A stretch of DNA of 64,000 nucleotides, taken from NCBI RefSeq assembly GCF_004331735.1, contig NZ_SJSO01000023.1, positions 1 through 64,000 of the forward strand, written 5' to 3'. Source of the stretch: Pedobacter psychrodurus (GTDB lineage: Bacteria > Bacteroidota > Bacteroidia > Sphingobacteriales > Sphingobacteriaceae). Within the stretch, counting starts at the first letter, position 1, and each line of letters opens with the position of its first letter. The translations under genes and the position numbers were made by a program. The notes under the pieces were generated by a model. The model saw only the letters and a list, made by a program, of their open reading frames with translations, had not been told where the DNA came from and searched no databases. Below are positions 63,782 through 64,000 of this stretch, piece after piece.

Positions 63782-64000
63782 TTTTTGCTGGTTATCATGT
63801 TGCAATAGCATATTATTAATTTGAAAAGCAATTGCTGTACTTATCGGTTAGTTCGGTCCTGCTATCCCTCCTCCCGATGAAACCTATGAAACAAGCAAGC
63901 ACACAATAAAAGACAAAGTATACCGTGCTTAAATCGGGATCCGTTCTATCAGGTTTATTTAACCTAGTTCTGTGCTTCTGCCCAAAGTCTCTAGCCCTGA

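Overview
This is chromosomal DNA of a Gram-negative Bacteroidota, most likely a Pedobacter-like member of the Sphingobacteriaceae. The clues are the low G+C content, the promoters (TTTG, about 20 bases, TAnnTTTG, as before 9814 and the tRNA), the SusD-like and PorT-like outer-membrane proteins, the BfmA/BtgA mobilization genes, the tyrosine recombinase type and the glycoside hydrolase families. The genus is an inference.

Layout. 1-9309 is ordinary chromosome: the tail of an IS3-type transposase, a two-component system divergent from a membrane phosphotransferase of the LTA-synthase/MdoB type (with a response-regulator-like direct repeat in that promoter), small regulators, a porin-like barrel, an SRPBCC protein, a nitrilase-family amidohydrolase and a 41-codon stump of an AraC-type regulator. 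9310-40372 is a genomic island of about 31 kb inserted at the 3' end of a tRNA-Lys(TTT) gene. A 17-bp direct repeat of the tRNA end marks both borders, the integrase lies next to the tRNA, and related 18-bp sequences inside each end look like integrase arm sites. The island carries mobilization genes (about 27.3-30.2 kb) but no recognisable conjugation machinery, so it looks like an integrative mobilizable element. Its left half is packed with defence-type genes: two giant nuclease-STAND ATPases (Avs-like), each with uncharacterised partners (one resembling an ADP-ribosyltransferase, two that may be membrane-linked), a trypsin-like protease, a short Shedu-type (DUF4263) nuclease and a SIR2 protein. 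Its right half holds further poorly known cargo: DUF3644, an XRE regulator facing a HEPN three-gene set, a PIN nuclease facing a membrane protein, and ORF6N.

40430-47800 is a decayed polysaccharide-utilization locus: a truncated GH35, an intact GH30, a frameshifted SusD remnant and a large GH31 with dockerin-like repeats. 48350-63800 is a scavenging region for proline-rich peptides. It holds secreted peptidases (S9 DPP-IV-like, DUF885, M1), an APC permease, an AraC regulator and a complete four-gene trans-4-hydroxy-L-proline pathway (epimerase, oxidase, deaminase, 2-oxoglutarate semialdehyde dehydrogenase). Together these would take collagen-like or hydroxyproline-rich peptides to 2-oxoglutarate.

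The most likely undescribed biology is in the island between about 11.9 and 25.7 kb. Function calls there rest on motifs read by eye, not on database searches.
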